From contig JAHFGX010000005.1 in the NCBI GenBank assembly GCA_023247215.1, forward strand, positions 1 through 50,207: 50,207 nt of DNA. The letters are read 5' to 3'. A program made the translations under genes and the position numbers. Below are positions 22,797 to 33,088 of this stretch, piece after piece. Within the stretch, counting starts at the first letter, position 1, and every line of letters starts with the position of its first letter. Source of the stretch: Candidatus Omnitrophota bacterium (GTDB lineage Bacteria > Omnitrophota > Gorgyraeia > Aquiviventales > Aquiviventaceae). The notes under the pieces are model-generated. The model was not told the DNA's origin. It did no database searches and saw nothing but the letters and a program-made list of their open reading frames with translations.

Positions 22797-23921
22797 TCAC
22801 ACTTCGAGGACTTTGGGGGCTTGGGTCAAAACGCGGCACCCGTCTTTGGTGACGACTACCACGTCCTCGATGCGGATGCCGCCGGCATCCAGATAGTACA
22901 GGCCGGGCTCGACGGTCACGACCATGCCGGCCTTCAGGATGTCCGACCGGGGGCTGATGCGCGGCGGCTCGTGGATCTCCAGCCCCACGCCGTGGCCGGT
23001 GCCGTGGAAAAATCCCTGCATGCGCCCGCCCTGCTCACCGGTGTGGAACCCCTGCGCTTCAAACAAGGCCAGGATGTCGCCGTGGATCGCCGATCCGTCC
23101 GCGCCGTCGCGGATCGCGCGGTAGGCGATCTCTTGCCCCTCCAACACCAACTGGAACATCCGGCGGATCTTGTCGGAGGCGCGGCCTTTCACGACGGTGC
23201 GGGTGATGTCAGCGAAATAGCGGCTGGTGGCGTGCTGGGGGAACACATCCATGACGATGGGCTCATGCGCGCGCAGCGGGCCGCTGCCCTCGTTATGCGG
23301 GTCCACGGCCTGCACGCCGCACGCCACAATCGTGTGCTGGCCCACGCAGTCGCGCTCCATCATCTGCAGGTGGAGGACCTTGCGGACCAACTCGGCCGTC
23401 AGCGGCTTGCCCGCGAGCCGCAGGGTGCCGTCCGAGGCAATCTCGGAATTTCGGATCAGCTCCACGGCGCGCTCCAGGGCATCCTCGGTGGCGCGCAGGC
23501 TCTGCGTAATCAGCTCGACCTCGCGGTCCGATTTGATGGCCCGCTCCGGAAAGAACGGCTCCGGCTGCGGCTCGACCGCGTAGCCCCGCTTGCGCAGCCC
23601 ATCGGCGTACGCCACGCTGAAATCCATCGGCACCTGGAGGGCGGTCACCCCGGCTTCCTTGAAGCATTCATCCACCACGTCCAGCAGCCCGGCCTCGCGG
23701 TTCAGGCGGCGCTTGGCGGCGGCGGCGACCTTGGTGTAGGAACGCACGTCCTTCACGGCGGCCTGGGCCTTGGCGCGGTCAATCTCCAGGTCACTCATCA
23801 CGAGGGTCTTGCGCCCGTCCACCTCGAAGAAGATGAACGCGTCCGGCGCCAAAAACCGGGTGGCGTAGTAGAGGTTGGCGTTCTTTTCGCTGTCGGCGAT
23901 GAGGAGGCGGGCCTGGCTCAT
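22797..23921 (-). CDS. M24 family metallopeptidase (Xaa-Pro aminopeptidase-like)
   Basis: 374 residues from 'MSQARLLIADSEKNANLYYATRF'; the track start at 23942 is less likely. N-terminal creatinase-type domain, then the pita-bread peptidase domain. Metal ligands: Asp in 'EPIVMDVFPQH', Asp in 'YFADITRTVV', His in 'HGTGHGVGLEIHE', Glu in 'VTVEPGLYY' and Glu in 'GIRIEDVV'. It likely releases N-terminal residues preceding proline from small peptides. It is 37 bases upstream of thyX and could be the first gene of the leftward train. Confidence 0.92.
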   Translation of the reverse strand: MSQARLLIADSEKNANLYYATRFLAPDAFIFFEVDGRKTLVMSDLEIDRAKAQAAVKDVRSYTKVAAAAKRRLNREAGLLDVVDECFKEAGVTALQVPMDFSVAYADGLRKRGYAVEPQPEPFFPERAIKSDREVELITQSLRATEDALERAVELIRNSEIASDGTLRLAGKPLTAELVRKVLHLQMMERDCVGQHTIVACGVQAVDPHNEGSGPLRAHEPIVMDVFPQHATSRYFADITRTVVKGRASDKIRRMFQLVLEGQEIAYRAIRDGADGSAIHGDILALFEAQGFHTGEQGGRMQGFFHGTGHGVGLEIHEPPRISPRSDILKAGMVVTVEPGLYYLDAGGIRIEDVVVVTKDGCRVLTQAPKVLEV

Positions 23922-23992
23922 GGAAACGGTAGGATAACACACGAGGGGCGGTGAAATCCAGACGTGTACGAGCGAGGAGAGGCGCCGATAAC

Positions 23993-25225
23993 TTACAGCT
24001 CGCGCCAGCTTTGCAGGCTGAGATGCCCGCCGGAGCCGCTGCCTACACTGTTCAGCTCCACGTCGTAGTGGATGGCGGAGTTGCTATCCATCTCCACTGA
24101 CTGGGCGACGACCGCGCCGTAGAGGTCGGAATTGCTGTCCATGTTGAGCAGCGACAGCGGGGCGTAGATCGCGCCATAGAATTGGGTGTTGGAGTCCAAG
24201 TCGATCATCCCGGCTGAGGCCGACTGACCATCTCCAGTCACATAGAGGGTGAGCTGAGTCGGGTCTGACGCGGCCGACAGGAGACTGTTGGAGTCCAGCT
24301 GCACCACCGGCACCGCGGCATCTCCGGTGCCTTTGACATAGATGGCGATGGTGCAGGTGGCGCAGGTCGTCACGAATTGCGAGTTGCTGTTGAGGGTGAA
24401 GGAGCTCTCCACATAGAACGTGGCGTCGCCCGCCACCAGGACGTTCGCGTTGGAACCCACTTGGACCGAGGTATACCAGTACGTTCCGGCAGGCACGATC
24501 TGAACCTTCCCATTGGCCAACACCAGCGCGCTGGTGGCCGTGCCGCTTGGGAAGGTGACGCCTGGCAGTTCCTTCGCGGTGGATAAGGACAGTTTCAAGC
24601 CCAGGATCTGCGAACTGCCGGCGATGATCGCCGTGGCCGGATCGCCGCCTGGGCCAATAATCGCATTCCCCGTGATCAGCGAATTTTTGTCCAGCGTGAT
24701 CGTGCCGGCCAACGCGGAATTGGAGCCCACATCCCCCTCGGTGCCGACGTTGGTTCCTCCATACACGCCCAGTTGCGAATCGTAACTGTCCACGAGGGCG
24801 TTGCTGTCCAGGTGGATCGCGCCGCTGGAGAACAGACCGTAGTCAAAGGGCCCGGACGGCTCGATCAGGACCGTGGATTCGATCCGGCGGGATTGATAGC
24901 CTTCCGCCGAGGCGTTATTGGAGGGAGAGTAACCCGTGGCCGTGATCCGCCGAATCGTCGAGCTGACCGACACAACGCTGACCTCATACCCGCCTGTCCC
25001 CAGCGAGGTGTAGCCGACCCCGCTCCAGCTGGGATCCTGGGCCAGTTGTGTGAGGGCGGCATCCGTGCCGGCTTCGGCCGCATGAAACGATTTGGCCAGG
25101 CTCAGCGACCGCTGGGCGACCCGCTGCTCGGTCAGGGACCGGACGGTCGTGGTCAGCCCCAGCACGACCATCACGGTCATGACCACGCAGCATCCGAGAA
25201 ACACCGAGCCCCGTACAGCCCGCAT
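23993..25225 (-). CDS. PilX-like exported protein with DSN-type repeats
   Basis: 410 residues from the ATG at 25225, which has a GGGAGG Shine-Dalgarno; the track start is upstream. The N-terminal 'RGSVFLGCCVVMTVMVVLGL' anchor and 'KSFHAAEAGTDAALTQL' helix fit the PilX/minor-pilin N-terminal family (the 'AAEAG' motif). The rest is a low-complexity beta-rich region with repeated [LM]-x-S-N-[SAT] motifs, e.g. 'LDSNALV', 'LDKNSLI', 'LNSNSQF', 'LDSNTQF', 'MDSNSDL'. At least seven copies suggest a parallel beta-solenoid. Probably a surface/pilus-associated protein; PilT is encoded 6 kb away. Confidence 0.82.
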   Translation of the reverse strand: MRAVRGSVFLGCCVVMTVMVVLGLTTTVRSLTEQRVAQRSLSLAKSFHAAEAGTDAALTQLAQDPSWSGVGYTSLGTGGYEVSVVSVSSTIRRITATGYSPSNNASAEGYQSRRIESTVLIEPSGPFDYGLFSSGAIHLDSNALVDSYDSQLGVYGGTNVGTEGDVGSNSALAGTITLDKNSLITGNAIIGPGGDPATAIIAGSSQILGLKLSLSTAKELPGVTFPSGTATSALVLANGKVQIVPAGTYWYTSVQVGSNANVLVAGDATFYVESSFTLNSNSQFVTTCATCTIAIYVKGTGDAAVPVVQLDSNSLLSAASDPTQLTLYVTGDGQSASAGMIDLDSNTQFYGAIYAPLSLLNMDSNSDLYGAVVAQSVEMDSNSAIHYDVELNSVGSGSGGHLSLQSWREL

Positions 25226-25241
25226 GCTTCCTCCCTCTGAA

Positions 25242-25264
25242 GCGGCTACCATCGGGGTAGCCGC
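25242..25264. other. Hairpin in the pilX leader
   Basis: GCGGCTACC and GGTAGCCGC form a perfect 9-bp stem with a 5-base loop. On the minus strand it lies 16 bases before the pilX ATG, just upstream of the Shine-Dalgarno, so it could affect translation or protect the mRNA end. No T-tract follows, so it is not a clear terminator. Confidence 0.5.
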
Positions 25265-25270
25265 GGAATG

Positions 25271-25291
25271 CCGAGCGCGGCGGGCGCTCGG
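25271..25291. other. GC-rich hairpin between pilX and nuoJ
   Basis: CCGAGCGC and GCGCTCGG form an 8-bp stem with loop GGCGG. It lies beside the pilX-leader hairpin in the 189-base gap. There is no T-run on either side. Confidence 0.4.
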
Positions 25292-25307
25292 TCCCCGTTC
25301 TTCAAGT

Positions 25308-25330
25308 ATATCTGAGTATCGATATCTGAG
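25308..25330. repeat. 9-bp direct repeat upstream of the nuoJ promoter
   Basis: ATATCTGAG occurs at 25308-25316 and again at 25322-25330, a 14-base period, with the palindrome TATCGATA between and overlapping them. It ends 9 bases before the nuoJ -35 and also lies upstream of pilX on the other strand. Tandem half-sites like this suit a dimeric regulator; none is assigned. Confidence 0.4.
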
Positions 25331-25339
25331 GATAGGTTC

Positions 25340-25368
25340 TAGACACCCGCCCAGCTTCCGGCTATAAT
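25340..25368 (+). promoter_or_regulatory. Promoter of nuoJKLMN
   Basis: TAGACA and a perfect TATAAT with a 17-base spacer. The same -35 hexamer and spacer length occur at the nuoA promoter. Expected start is at about 25375, the left edge of the operator. Confidence 0.72.
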
Positions 25369-25373
25369 AAACT

Positions 25374-25395
25374 GTTTGTGATTTATTTCACAAAC
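25374..25395. promoter_or_regulatory. Palindromic operator of the nuoJ operon (Rex- or CRP/FNR-like)
   Basis: GTTTGTGA, a 6-base AT spacer and TCACAAAC: 8-bp perfect arms. TTGTGA-N6-TCACAA fits the redox repressor Rex (TTGTGAA-N4-TTCACAA) and also CRP-type TGTGA-N6-TCACA. It overlaps the expected transcription start. The central 21 bases are identical to the operator in front of nuoA at 41423-41443. Confidence 0.68.
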
Positions 25396-25414
25396 CCTCT
25401 CCCTCGGGACCATC

Positions 25415-25912
25415 ATGGCTGAAACCATCGGGTTCTACCTGGTTGCCGCTATGGCCTTGGGTGCCGCGCTCATGGTCGTGATGAGCCGGCATCCGGTCTA
25501 TAGCGTGCTGTCGCTGCTGGTCACCATGTTCTGCCTGGCGGTGCTCTTCATGATGATGGGCGCCTACGTGGTGGCCGCGTTGCAGATCCTGCTCTATGCC
25601 GGCGCGGTCCTGGTGCTGTTCCTCTTTGTTCTGATGCTGCTCAACCTCAACCAGGAGCACGCAGGCCGGAGCAGCCGAAGCTGGGGTTGGGTCGGAACGC
25701 TCATCGCCGGCCTGTTCGCCGGGCAGCTGGCGCAGCTTTTCCTGCGGCCTCTGTCTCCGCTGTGGACGAGCTCCAGCTCGGCCCCGGCCGGCACCGTCGC
25801 CGAGCTGGGCCGGCTGCTGTTTACGACCTACCTGCTGCCGTTTGAGCTCACCTCCTTCCTGATGCTGGCCGCGATCATCGGGGCCGTCACGCTGGCCCGC
25901 GGCCGCCGATGA
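25415..25912 (+). CDS. nuoJ: NADH-quinone oxidoreductase subunit J
   Basis: 165 residues with five hydrophobic spans. 'HPVYSVLSLLVTMFCLAVLFMMMGAYVVAALQILLYAGAVLVLFLFVLML' (key piece ALQILLYAGAVLVLF) is the conserved core of NuoJ, a proton-path membrane subunit of complex I. It is the first gene of the rightward half of the split complex I locus. Its start ATG is 20 bases after the operator. The stop overlaps nuoK as ATGA. Confidence 0.95.
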   Translation: MAETIGFYLVAAMALGAALMVVMSRHPVYSVLSLLVTMFCLAVLFMMMGAYVVAALQILLYAGAVLVLFLFVLMLLNLNQEHAGRSSRSWGWVGTLIAGLFAGQLAQLFLRPLSPLWTSSSSAPAGTVAELGRLLFTTYLLPFELTSFLMLAAIIGAVTLARGRR

Positions 25913-26207
25913 CGCTGCCCCTCCAGCACTATTTGGTCCTCAGCGGCGTGCTCTTCGCCATCGGGCTGGCCGGCATCCTCACGCGGCGCAACATCCTCTT
26001 CCTGCTGCTCTCCATTGAGCTGATGTTCAACGCCGCCAACCTGCTGTTCGTCGCCTATGCGCGGATGTGGCACGACCTGGGCGGGCAGGTGATCGTCCTC
26101 TTCATCATTACCGTCGCCGCGGCCGAGGTGACGGTGGGGCTGGCCATCGCCATTTTGATGAGCCGGCAGCTTCGCACCCTGAATGCCGATGAGGCGCGCA
26201 GCTTGAA

Positions 26208-26214
<7 letters not shown>
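25909..26214 (+). CDS. nuoK: NADH-quinone oxidoreductase subunit K
   Basis: 101 residues, three membrane spans, the standard size. The conserved acidic residues are in 'LFLLLSIELMFNAANLLFVAY' (TM2 Glu) and 'ITVAAAEVTVGLAIAI' (TM3 Glu), both part of the proton pathway. It overlaps nuoJ by 4 bases and nuoL by 7 bases, implying coupled translation. Confidence 0.95.
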
Positions 26215-28084
<1,870 letters not shown>

Positions 28085-28085
<1 letters not shown>

Positions 28086-29650
28086 TGCCGCCGCTCTCTT
28101 CTTCCTGGATCCTGGCCCTCGTGCTGCTCGCCCCGGCGGCCGCCGCGCTCCTGTTGTGCGTGGTGCCGGCCGCGCAAGCCGTCTGGGTGCGGCGAATTGC
28201 CGTCCTGGCCACCGGCGCGTCCCTCGCCGGCGCGCTGACCATCTTCTTCCACTACAACCGCGCCCTCGCCGGCTACCAGTACGAGATGCTGGTGCCGTGG
28301 ATTTCCTCCTTGGGCATCTCCTTCCACTTGGGCGTGGACGGCATCGGCACGACCCTGGTGCTGCTTCATGCGCTGTGCGCCTTCTGCGGGGTGCTGATTT
28401 CCTATGCCATCACAGACCGCGTCAAGGAGTACTACATCTTCTACCTCGTCCTCATCACCGGCGTGTTCGGGGTCTTCACGTCGCTGGACGTGTTCTTCAT
28501 CTACTTCTTTTACGAAATGGCCGTCATCCCCATGTACCCGCTGATCGGCATCTGGGGCAGCGACGTGAAGGAGCACGGCATGGTGCGCTTCTCCAAGGAA
28601 TACGCGGCCATGAAGCTGACGATTTACCTGACCGCCGGCGCCGTGCTCGCCCTGGTCGGCCTGTTGTGGCTGTATGCCAGCTCCGGGCTGCAGACCTCCG
28701 ATCTCGTCGCGCTGGAGCATCACTTCAGCCTCACCCCCCTGGCGCCGCACTTGCAGCGGATGATCTTCCCGCTGCTCGTCATCGGGTTCGGCGTTATCGC
28801 CCCGATGTGGCCGTTCCATAGCTGGTCGCCCATCGGCCATGCCGCCGCGCCCTCCGCCGTGAGCATGCTCCACGCCGGCGTCCTGATGAAGCTGGGCTCC
28901 TACGCCATCCTCCGGCTCGCCGTCTCGCTGATGCCGGACGGGGCGCGCCTGTGGCTCCCCTGGCTGGCCGGCCTGTGCGTGATGAACATCATCTACGGCG
29001 GCTTGGTGGCCATGGCGCAGAAGGACCTCAAGCTCATCATCGGCTATTCCTCTTCCAGCCACATGGGCTACGTGCTCCTGGGCATTGCCGTGTTGACGCC
29101 GGTGGGGCTCAACGGCGCGGTGCTGCTGATGTTCGCCCACGGCCTCATGACGGCGCTGGCCTTCGCGCTCGTCGGGCATGTCTATGACCAGACCCATACC
29201 CGCTACCTGCCGGAGCTGGGCGGTCTGGCGAAGTCGCTGCCGTTCATCGCCACGTGCGGCGTCATCGCCGCCATGGCCTCCAGCGGCCTGCCGGGGTTCG
29301 CCAACTTCGTGGCCGAGCTGCTCGTGATCGTGGGGGCCTGGGACCAGTACCGGCTGCAAGCCGTGCTGGCGGTCCTGGGCGTGGTCATCACCTCGGTCTA
29401 CATGCTGCGGCTGGTGCGGGGGACGTTCTTCGGCCAGGCGAATGAAAGCCTGCCCCACGCGCGCGATGCCACGACCCCGTTTGCGCGCCTGCCCTATCTG
29501 ATCTTGACCGGCGCGCTGCTGGCCGTGGGCTGCTGGCCCAAGCCGCTGATCTCGCTGATTGATCTCTCCACCCGGCCGATCATCGCCCGGATCGCGCGCG
29601 CCCAGGCGGCCGCGCCGGGGGTGGGATCCACATGGCGGGAGTCGTACTGA
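28085..29650 (+). CDS. nuoM: NADH-quinone oxidoreductase subunit M
   Basis: 521 residues from the ATG at 28085, which shares its A with the nuoL stop; the earlier track start is inside nuoL. The conserved 'FFYEMAVIPMYPLIGIWG' (TM5 Glu) and 'LIIGYSSSSHMGYVLLGIA' are standard NuoM signatures, with 'MWPFHSWSPIGHAAAPSAVS'. The second antiporter-like pump of complex I, about 14 spans. The last A of its stop is the first base of the nuoN ATG. Confidence 0.96.
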
Positions 29651-31098
29651 TGAACTGGCACGTCATCGCCGTGGAAGCGGCCCTGAGCCTGTTGGTCGTC
29701 GGGCTGCTGGTCGGCGACCTGCTGCTGCCTTCCGGCCGCAAGCCGCGATTGTGGCTCATCGCGCTCGCGGGGCTCGCCGCGCTGGCCGCGGTGCTCTGGT
29801 GCCAGCGGCCGTGGGTGGGCGAGGTCTTCACCAGCGCGCCGCAGGCCGGCCTCATGACGGGCGGGGCGATGTTCGTGCTGGACCCCTTCGCCTATTACTT
29901 CAAATGGCTCTTCCTGCTGACGACGGGGCTGGTCGTGCTGCTCACCCGGAACGACGCGAAACTGCTCTCCACCCAGGTTGGAGAATTCTACCTCCTGCTG
30001 TATATTGCGCTGCTGGGCATGCTGGTCTTGGCGTCCGTCAACGACCTGCTGCTGCTCTTTATCGGCCTGGAGCTGCTCACGTTCTCCGCCTACGTGATGA
30101 CGGCGTACGTGAAGACCGACCCCAAGGCCGTCGAGGCGGGGATGAAGTACCTGATCCTCGGCTCGGTCTCCTCCGGCTGCCTGATTTACGGGGTGGGGCT
30201 GCTCTATGGCGCGGCGGGCAGCACCAACTTCGACGTGCTGCGGGCGCTCTTCTCGACCGGCGTGATCCCGCCGCTGGCGACCGTGGGCTTGTGGCTCGTC
30301 CTGGTGGGGCTCGGGTTCAAGATCGCGGCCGTGCCGTTCCATCTCTGGGCGCCGGACGTGTACGAAGGCGCGCCCACGCCGGTGGTGGCCTTGCTCTCGG
30401 TCGGCTCGAAGATGGCCGGGATGGTCGCGCTCCTCCGGGTGCTCTATGGCGTGTTCTGGGCCGCCGAGAGCGTGTGGGGGAGCATGCTGGCGGTCATGTC
30501 CGCCGCCACGCTGCTGTACGGCAACCTGGCCGCCATCCCGCAGACCAACATCAAGCGGCTGCTGGGATATTCCTCAATCGGCCACGCGGGCTACTTGCTG
30601 ATGGGCCTGTCGACCGCCACGCTGTTCGGGGCGCAAGCGGTCAGCTTTTACCTGCTGGCGTACCTGTTCAGCAACCTGGCGATCTTCTTCGTGATCACGC
30701 TGGTGTCGAAGGCCGGCGGCAGCGATGCGCTGGACGAGTACAACGGCCTGTCGCGCCGCTCGCCCCTGCTGGCCGCGGCGATGTTCATCGGGCTGTCGTC
30801 GCTGGCCGGGGTGCCGCCGCTGGCGGGCTTCGCGGGCAAATGGTTCGTGCTGCTGGCGACCGTGCAAGACCAGCGCCTGTGGCTCGTGGCTGTCGGAGCG
30901 GTGAACGTGGCCATCTCGCTCTACTACTACTTCATGGTCGTCCGGCGCGTCTACCTGCTGGCCCCTCCCACCGCAACCCCGATCCGGGTGGACGGCCTGA
31001 ACCGGCTGATCCTCTTCTTCCTCCTGGGCGGCATCCTGGTGATCGGAACCGTCCAGGGGCCGTTCCTCGCGCTGCTCTCCCGCGTCGTTACGTTTTAA
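29650..31098 (+). CDS. nuoN: NADH-quinone oxidoreductase subunit N
   Basis: 482 residues starting at the ATG that overlaps the nuoM stop (TGATG); the track ATG at 29632 would overlap nuoM more deeply. Signatures: 'FIGLELLTFSAYVMTAYVKTD' (TM5 Glu), 'HLWAPDVYEGAPTPVVALLS', 'LLGYSSIGHAGYLLMGLS'. The third antiporter-like pump. The last gene of the rightward half; the TAA is followed by a 100-base gap before pilT. Confidence 0.95.
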   Translation: MNWHVIAVEAALSLLVVGLLVGDLLLPSGRKPRLWLIALAGLAALAAVLWCQRPWVGEVFTSAPQAGLMTGGAMFVLDPFAYYFKWLFLLTTGLVVLLTRNDAKLLSTQVGEFYLLLYIALLGMLVLASVNDLLLLFIGLELLTFSAYVMTAYVKTDPKAVEAGMKYLILGSVSSGCLIYGVGLLYGAAGSTNFDVLRALFSTGVIPPLATVGLWLVLVGLGFKIAAVPFHLWAPDVYEGAPTPVVALLSVGSKMAGMVALLRVLYGVFWAAESVWGSMLAVMSAATLLYGNLAAIPQTNIKRLLGYSSIGHAGYLLMGLSTATLFGAQAVSFYLLAYLFSNLAIFFVITLVSKAGGSDALDEYNGLSRRSPLLAAAMFIGLSSLAGVPPLAGFAGKWFVLLATVQDQRLWLVAVGAVNVAISLYYYFMVVRRVYLLAPPTATPIRVDGLNRLILFFLLGGILVIGTVQGPFLALLSRVVTF

Positions 31099-31152
31099 TC
31101 GCTCGGGGGCAAGTTCCGCCGCATCGCCTGCCCCCTCACTCACGAAAGGGTA

Positions 31153-31161
31153 TGGTATGCT
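31153..31161 (+). promoter_or_regulatory. Extended -10 element before pilT
   Basis: TGG-TATGCT, a TGn-extended -10, lies 38 bases before the pilT ATG, with no good -35. The leader then carries the repeated text ATACCCGTATACCC, partly inverted relative to GGGTAT at 31148-31153. The rest of the nuoN-pilT gap holds nothing I recognise. Confidence 0.4.
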
Positions 31162-31198
31162 TTCATCATATATACCCGTATACCCGGAAGGAGGAGCG

Positions 31199-32254
31199 AT
31201 GGCGGACGCGCAGATGAATGAACTGCTTCAGACAGCCACGCAGCAGCAAGCGAGCGACCTGCATGTGGCGACCGGATCGCCGCCGATCGTGCGGGTCCAC
31301 GGCACGCTTCGATCATTGGAGTTGCCGGCGCTGACGGCGGAGGGCGCGCGCGCCCTGATCGCGCAGGTCCTGAGCCCGGCCGACCAGACCACGTGGGACC
31401 AGGAACGCGACGTGGACTGCGCCTATGAGCTGCCGGGCGTGGCCCGCTTCCGCGTGAACGCGTTTTGGGAGCGGCAAGGGCCGGGGGCGGCCTTCCGATT
31501 AATCCCCTTCCAGATCAAATCCATCAAAGAGCTCGGGATGCCGGAGAGCCTGCTGAAGTTTACGGAGTACCGCAAGGGGCTCTGCCTGGTCACGGGCGCG
31601 ACCGGCAGCGGGAAATCCAGCACGCTGGCGGCGCTGATTGACCACATCAACCGCAGCCGCGCCGACCACATCCTCACCGTGGAAGATCCCATCGAGTTCG
31701 TCCATCAGAACCAGCGGAGCCTGGTGACGCAGCGCGAGGTGGGCTACCACACGCGCTCCTTCGCGGTGGCGCTGCGGGCGGCGCTGCGCGAAGACCCGGA
31801 CGTCATCCTCGTCGGCGAGATGCGGGACTTGGAAACGATCGAGCTGGCGCTGACCGCGGCGGAAACCGGCCATCTGGTGTTCGGCACGCTGCACACCAAC
31901 AGCGCGGCTGACTCCATTGACCGGATCATCAACGTATTCCCCGGCAACCAGCAGGCCCAGATCCGCCACATCCTCTCCACCGTCCTGATCGGCGTCATCT
32001 CCCAGAACCTGCTCCAGCGGGTGGGCGGGAACGGCCGGGTCGCGGCCGTTGAGACCATGCTGTGCAACCAGTCCATCACCAGCCTGATCCGCGAGGCCAA
32101 AACATTCCAGATTCCTTCGATGATCCAGGTGGGACGCAAAGAAGGCATGCAGACCATGGACCAGGCCCTGACCGCCCTGCTCCAGGAGAACAAAGTCCTG
32201 CCGGATGAAGCCTACCAGTACGCGCGCGAGAAGGAGCAGGTCGTCAAGCGCTGA
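31199..32254 (+). CDS. pilT: Type IV pilus retraction ATPase
   Basis: 351 residues from the ATG at 31199, with AGGAGG 6 bases before it (track start 31157 lacks this). Order: N-terminal domain with 'ASDLHVATGSPPIVRVHG', Walker A 'VTGATGSGKSSTLAAL', Asp box 'TVEDPIEFVH', Walker B 'DVILVGEMRDLETI', His box 'TGHLVFGTLHTNSAADSIDRI', and the 'IPSMIQVGRKEGMQTMDQAL' C-terminus with the PilT-specific AIRNLIRE-like element 'ITSLIREAK'. It powers pilus retraction and twitching. No other pilus genes are adjacent except the PilX-like gene 6 kb left. Confidence 0.95.
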   Translation: MADAQMNELLQTATQQQASDLHVATGSPPIVRVHGTLRSLELPALTAEGARALIAQVLSPADQTTWDQERDVDCAYELPGVARFRVNAFWERQGPGAAFRLIPFQIKSIKELGMPESLLKFTEYRKGLCLVTGATGSGKSSTLAALIDHINRSRADHILTVEDPIEFVHQNQRSLVTQREVGYHTRSFAVALRAALREDPDVILVGEMRDLETIELALTAAETGHLVFGTLHTNSAADSIDRIINVFPGNQQAQIRHILSTVLIGVISQNLLQRVGGNGRVAAVETMLCNQSITSLIREAKTFQIPSMIQVGRKEGMQTMDQALTALLQENKVLPDEAYQYAREKEQVVKR

Positions 32255-32287
32255 GCGGGCTTGACCAGCTCATCCCTTCCAGAAGAC

Positions 32288-32328
32288 AACACCCCGGGAG
32301 AGCCGAGCCCTCCCGGGGTGTTTGTGTC
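32288..32328 (+). terminator. Rho-independent terminator of pilT
   Basis: A 13-bp perfect stem (AACACCCCGGGAG / CTCCCGGGGTGTT) with a 9-base loop, followed by TGTGT. It sits 34 bases after the pilT stop and before the convergent DUF3332 gene, for which it could also act from the other side. Confidence 0.88.
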
Positions 32329-32343
32329 ACAACCGTGTGCCGC

Positions 32344-32898
32344 TTACCGCGGCACGGACGCGATCAAGCGCTGGATCTCCTGCGTCGAACCCGTGGCCAC
32401 CTGGCGTCCCTCCGCATCGGTGACGATCATGCGGCCGTCCGCCAGCGTCTGGACGCGATACCGGACCTGGCCGGAGGCGTCCATCGCCACGGTCATGCCG
32501 CCGACCTCCTTGATGACCAGGGCGCCCGTCGGCTGCCCGTGATGCAGCGGCTGGATGGTCACCTGGCGCAGCGATGCGCTGGCCGTGTGCGTCACGATCG
32601 CTTCCGTGTCGCCCCGAGCCACTCGCTGAGTCGCCGTCTGCGGAGCGGCGTGCGCCATCGGGTTCTTGCCGGTCCAGAACTCGATGGTGTTGAACACGAT
32701 GGCATCCCCGGCCACGGCCAGGCTGTAGACCGGCGTGACGGCGAGGATCAGGAACACGATCTCATTCTCCCATTTGTCGCCCACCTGCCCGTTCCAGGTA
32801 TACAGCTTCCGGGTCAACTGGAACGGCCCGTAACACCCGCTCAGCAAGAGCGCTGACGCGACGATCCCGACTGCCAACCGACCGGTCTTCGACCTCAT
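32344..32898 (-). CDS. DUF3332 family lipoprotein
   Basis: 184 residues from the ATG at 32898, preceded by AAGGAGG 8 bases upstream; the track's longer version begins at 33087 and was rejected. A lipoprotein signal 'VGIVASALLLSG|C' places it in the membrane after lipidation. The sequence 'CYGPFQLTRKLYTWNGQVGDKW' and 'FLILAVTPVYSLAVAGDAIVFNTIEFWTGKNP' is the DUF3332 pattern. The C-terminal part is a beta-rich domain ('GQVRYRVQTLADGRMIVTDAEGRQVA'). Function is unknown in the family. Located between the two convergent nuo operons. Confidence 0.85.
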   Translation of the reverse strand: MRSKTGRLAVGIVASALLLSGCYGPFQLTRKLYTWNGQVGDKWENEIVFLILAVTPVYSLAVAGDAIVFNTIEFWTGKNPMAHAAPQTATQRVARGDTEAIVTHTASASLRQVTIQPLHHGQPTGALVIKEVGGMTVAMDASGQVRYRVQTLADGRMIVTDAEGRQVATGSTQEIQRLIASVPR

Positions 32899-33088
32899 CC
32901 CAAGCCTCCTTGGCTGACTCGGCGATACCCATGCCGCTATCCCTGGGCCATTATACGCCGCCGCGGGGGCGCGGCACCACTGTTCCGCAAGCGTCTCGGC
33001 GATCCGGCTGATGACGCGCCGCTCCACCGCCGCGACACACGCTCGAAGAAAGCGGCGGATGCCATCGTAATTGCCAACGAAGATCACT
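32899..33088 (-). promoter_or_regulatory. Gap between DUF3332 gene and nuoI, with a -10 box
   Basis: A TATAAT on the minus strand at 32950-32955 is a reasonable -10 for the lipoprotein gene (52 bases before its ATG), without a clear -35. The rest of the 190 bases, including the frame extension reported by the ORF track, shows no gene, RNA or terminator that I can support. Confidence 0.4.

Noticed and set aside
25374-25395. FNR box
   Set aside because: FNR needs TTGAT-N4-ATCAA; here the half-site is TTGTGA with a 6-base spacer, closer to Rex or CRP.
32899-33087. N-terminal extension of the DUF3332 ORF
   Set aside because: The lipoprotein signal and Shine-Dalgarno fix the start at 32898; the extension has no signal or family match.
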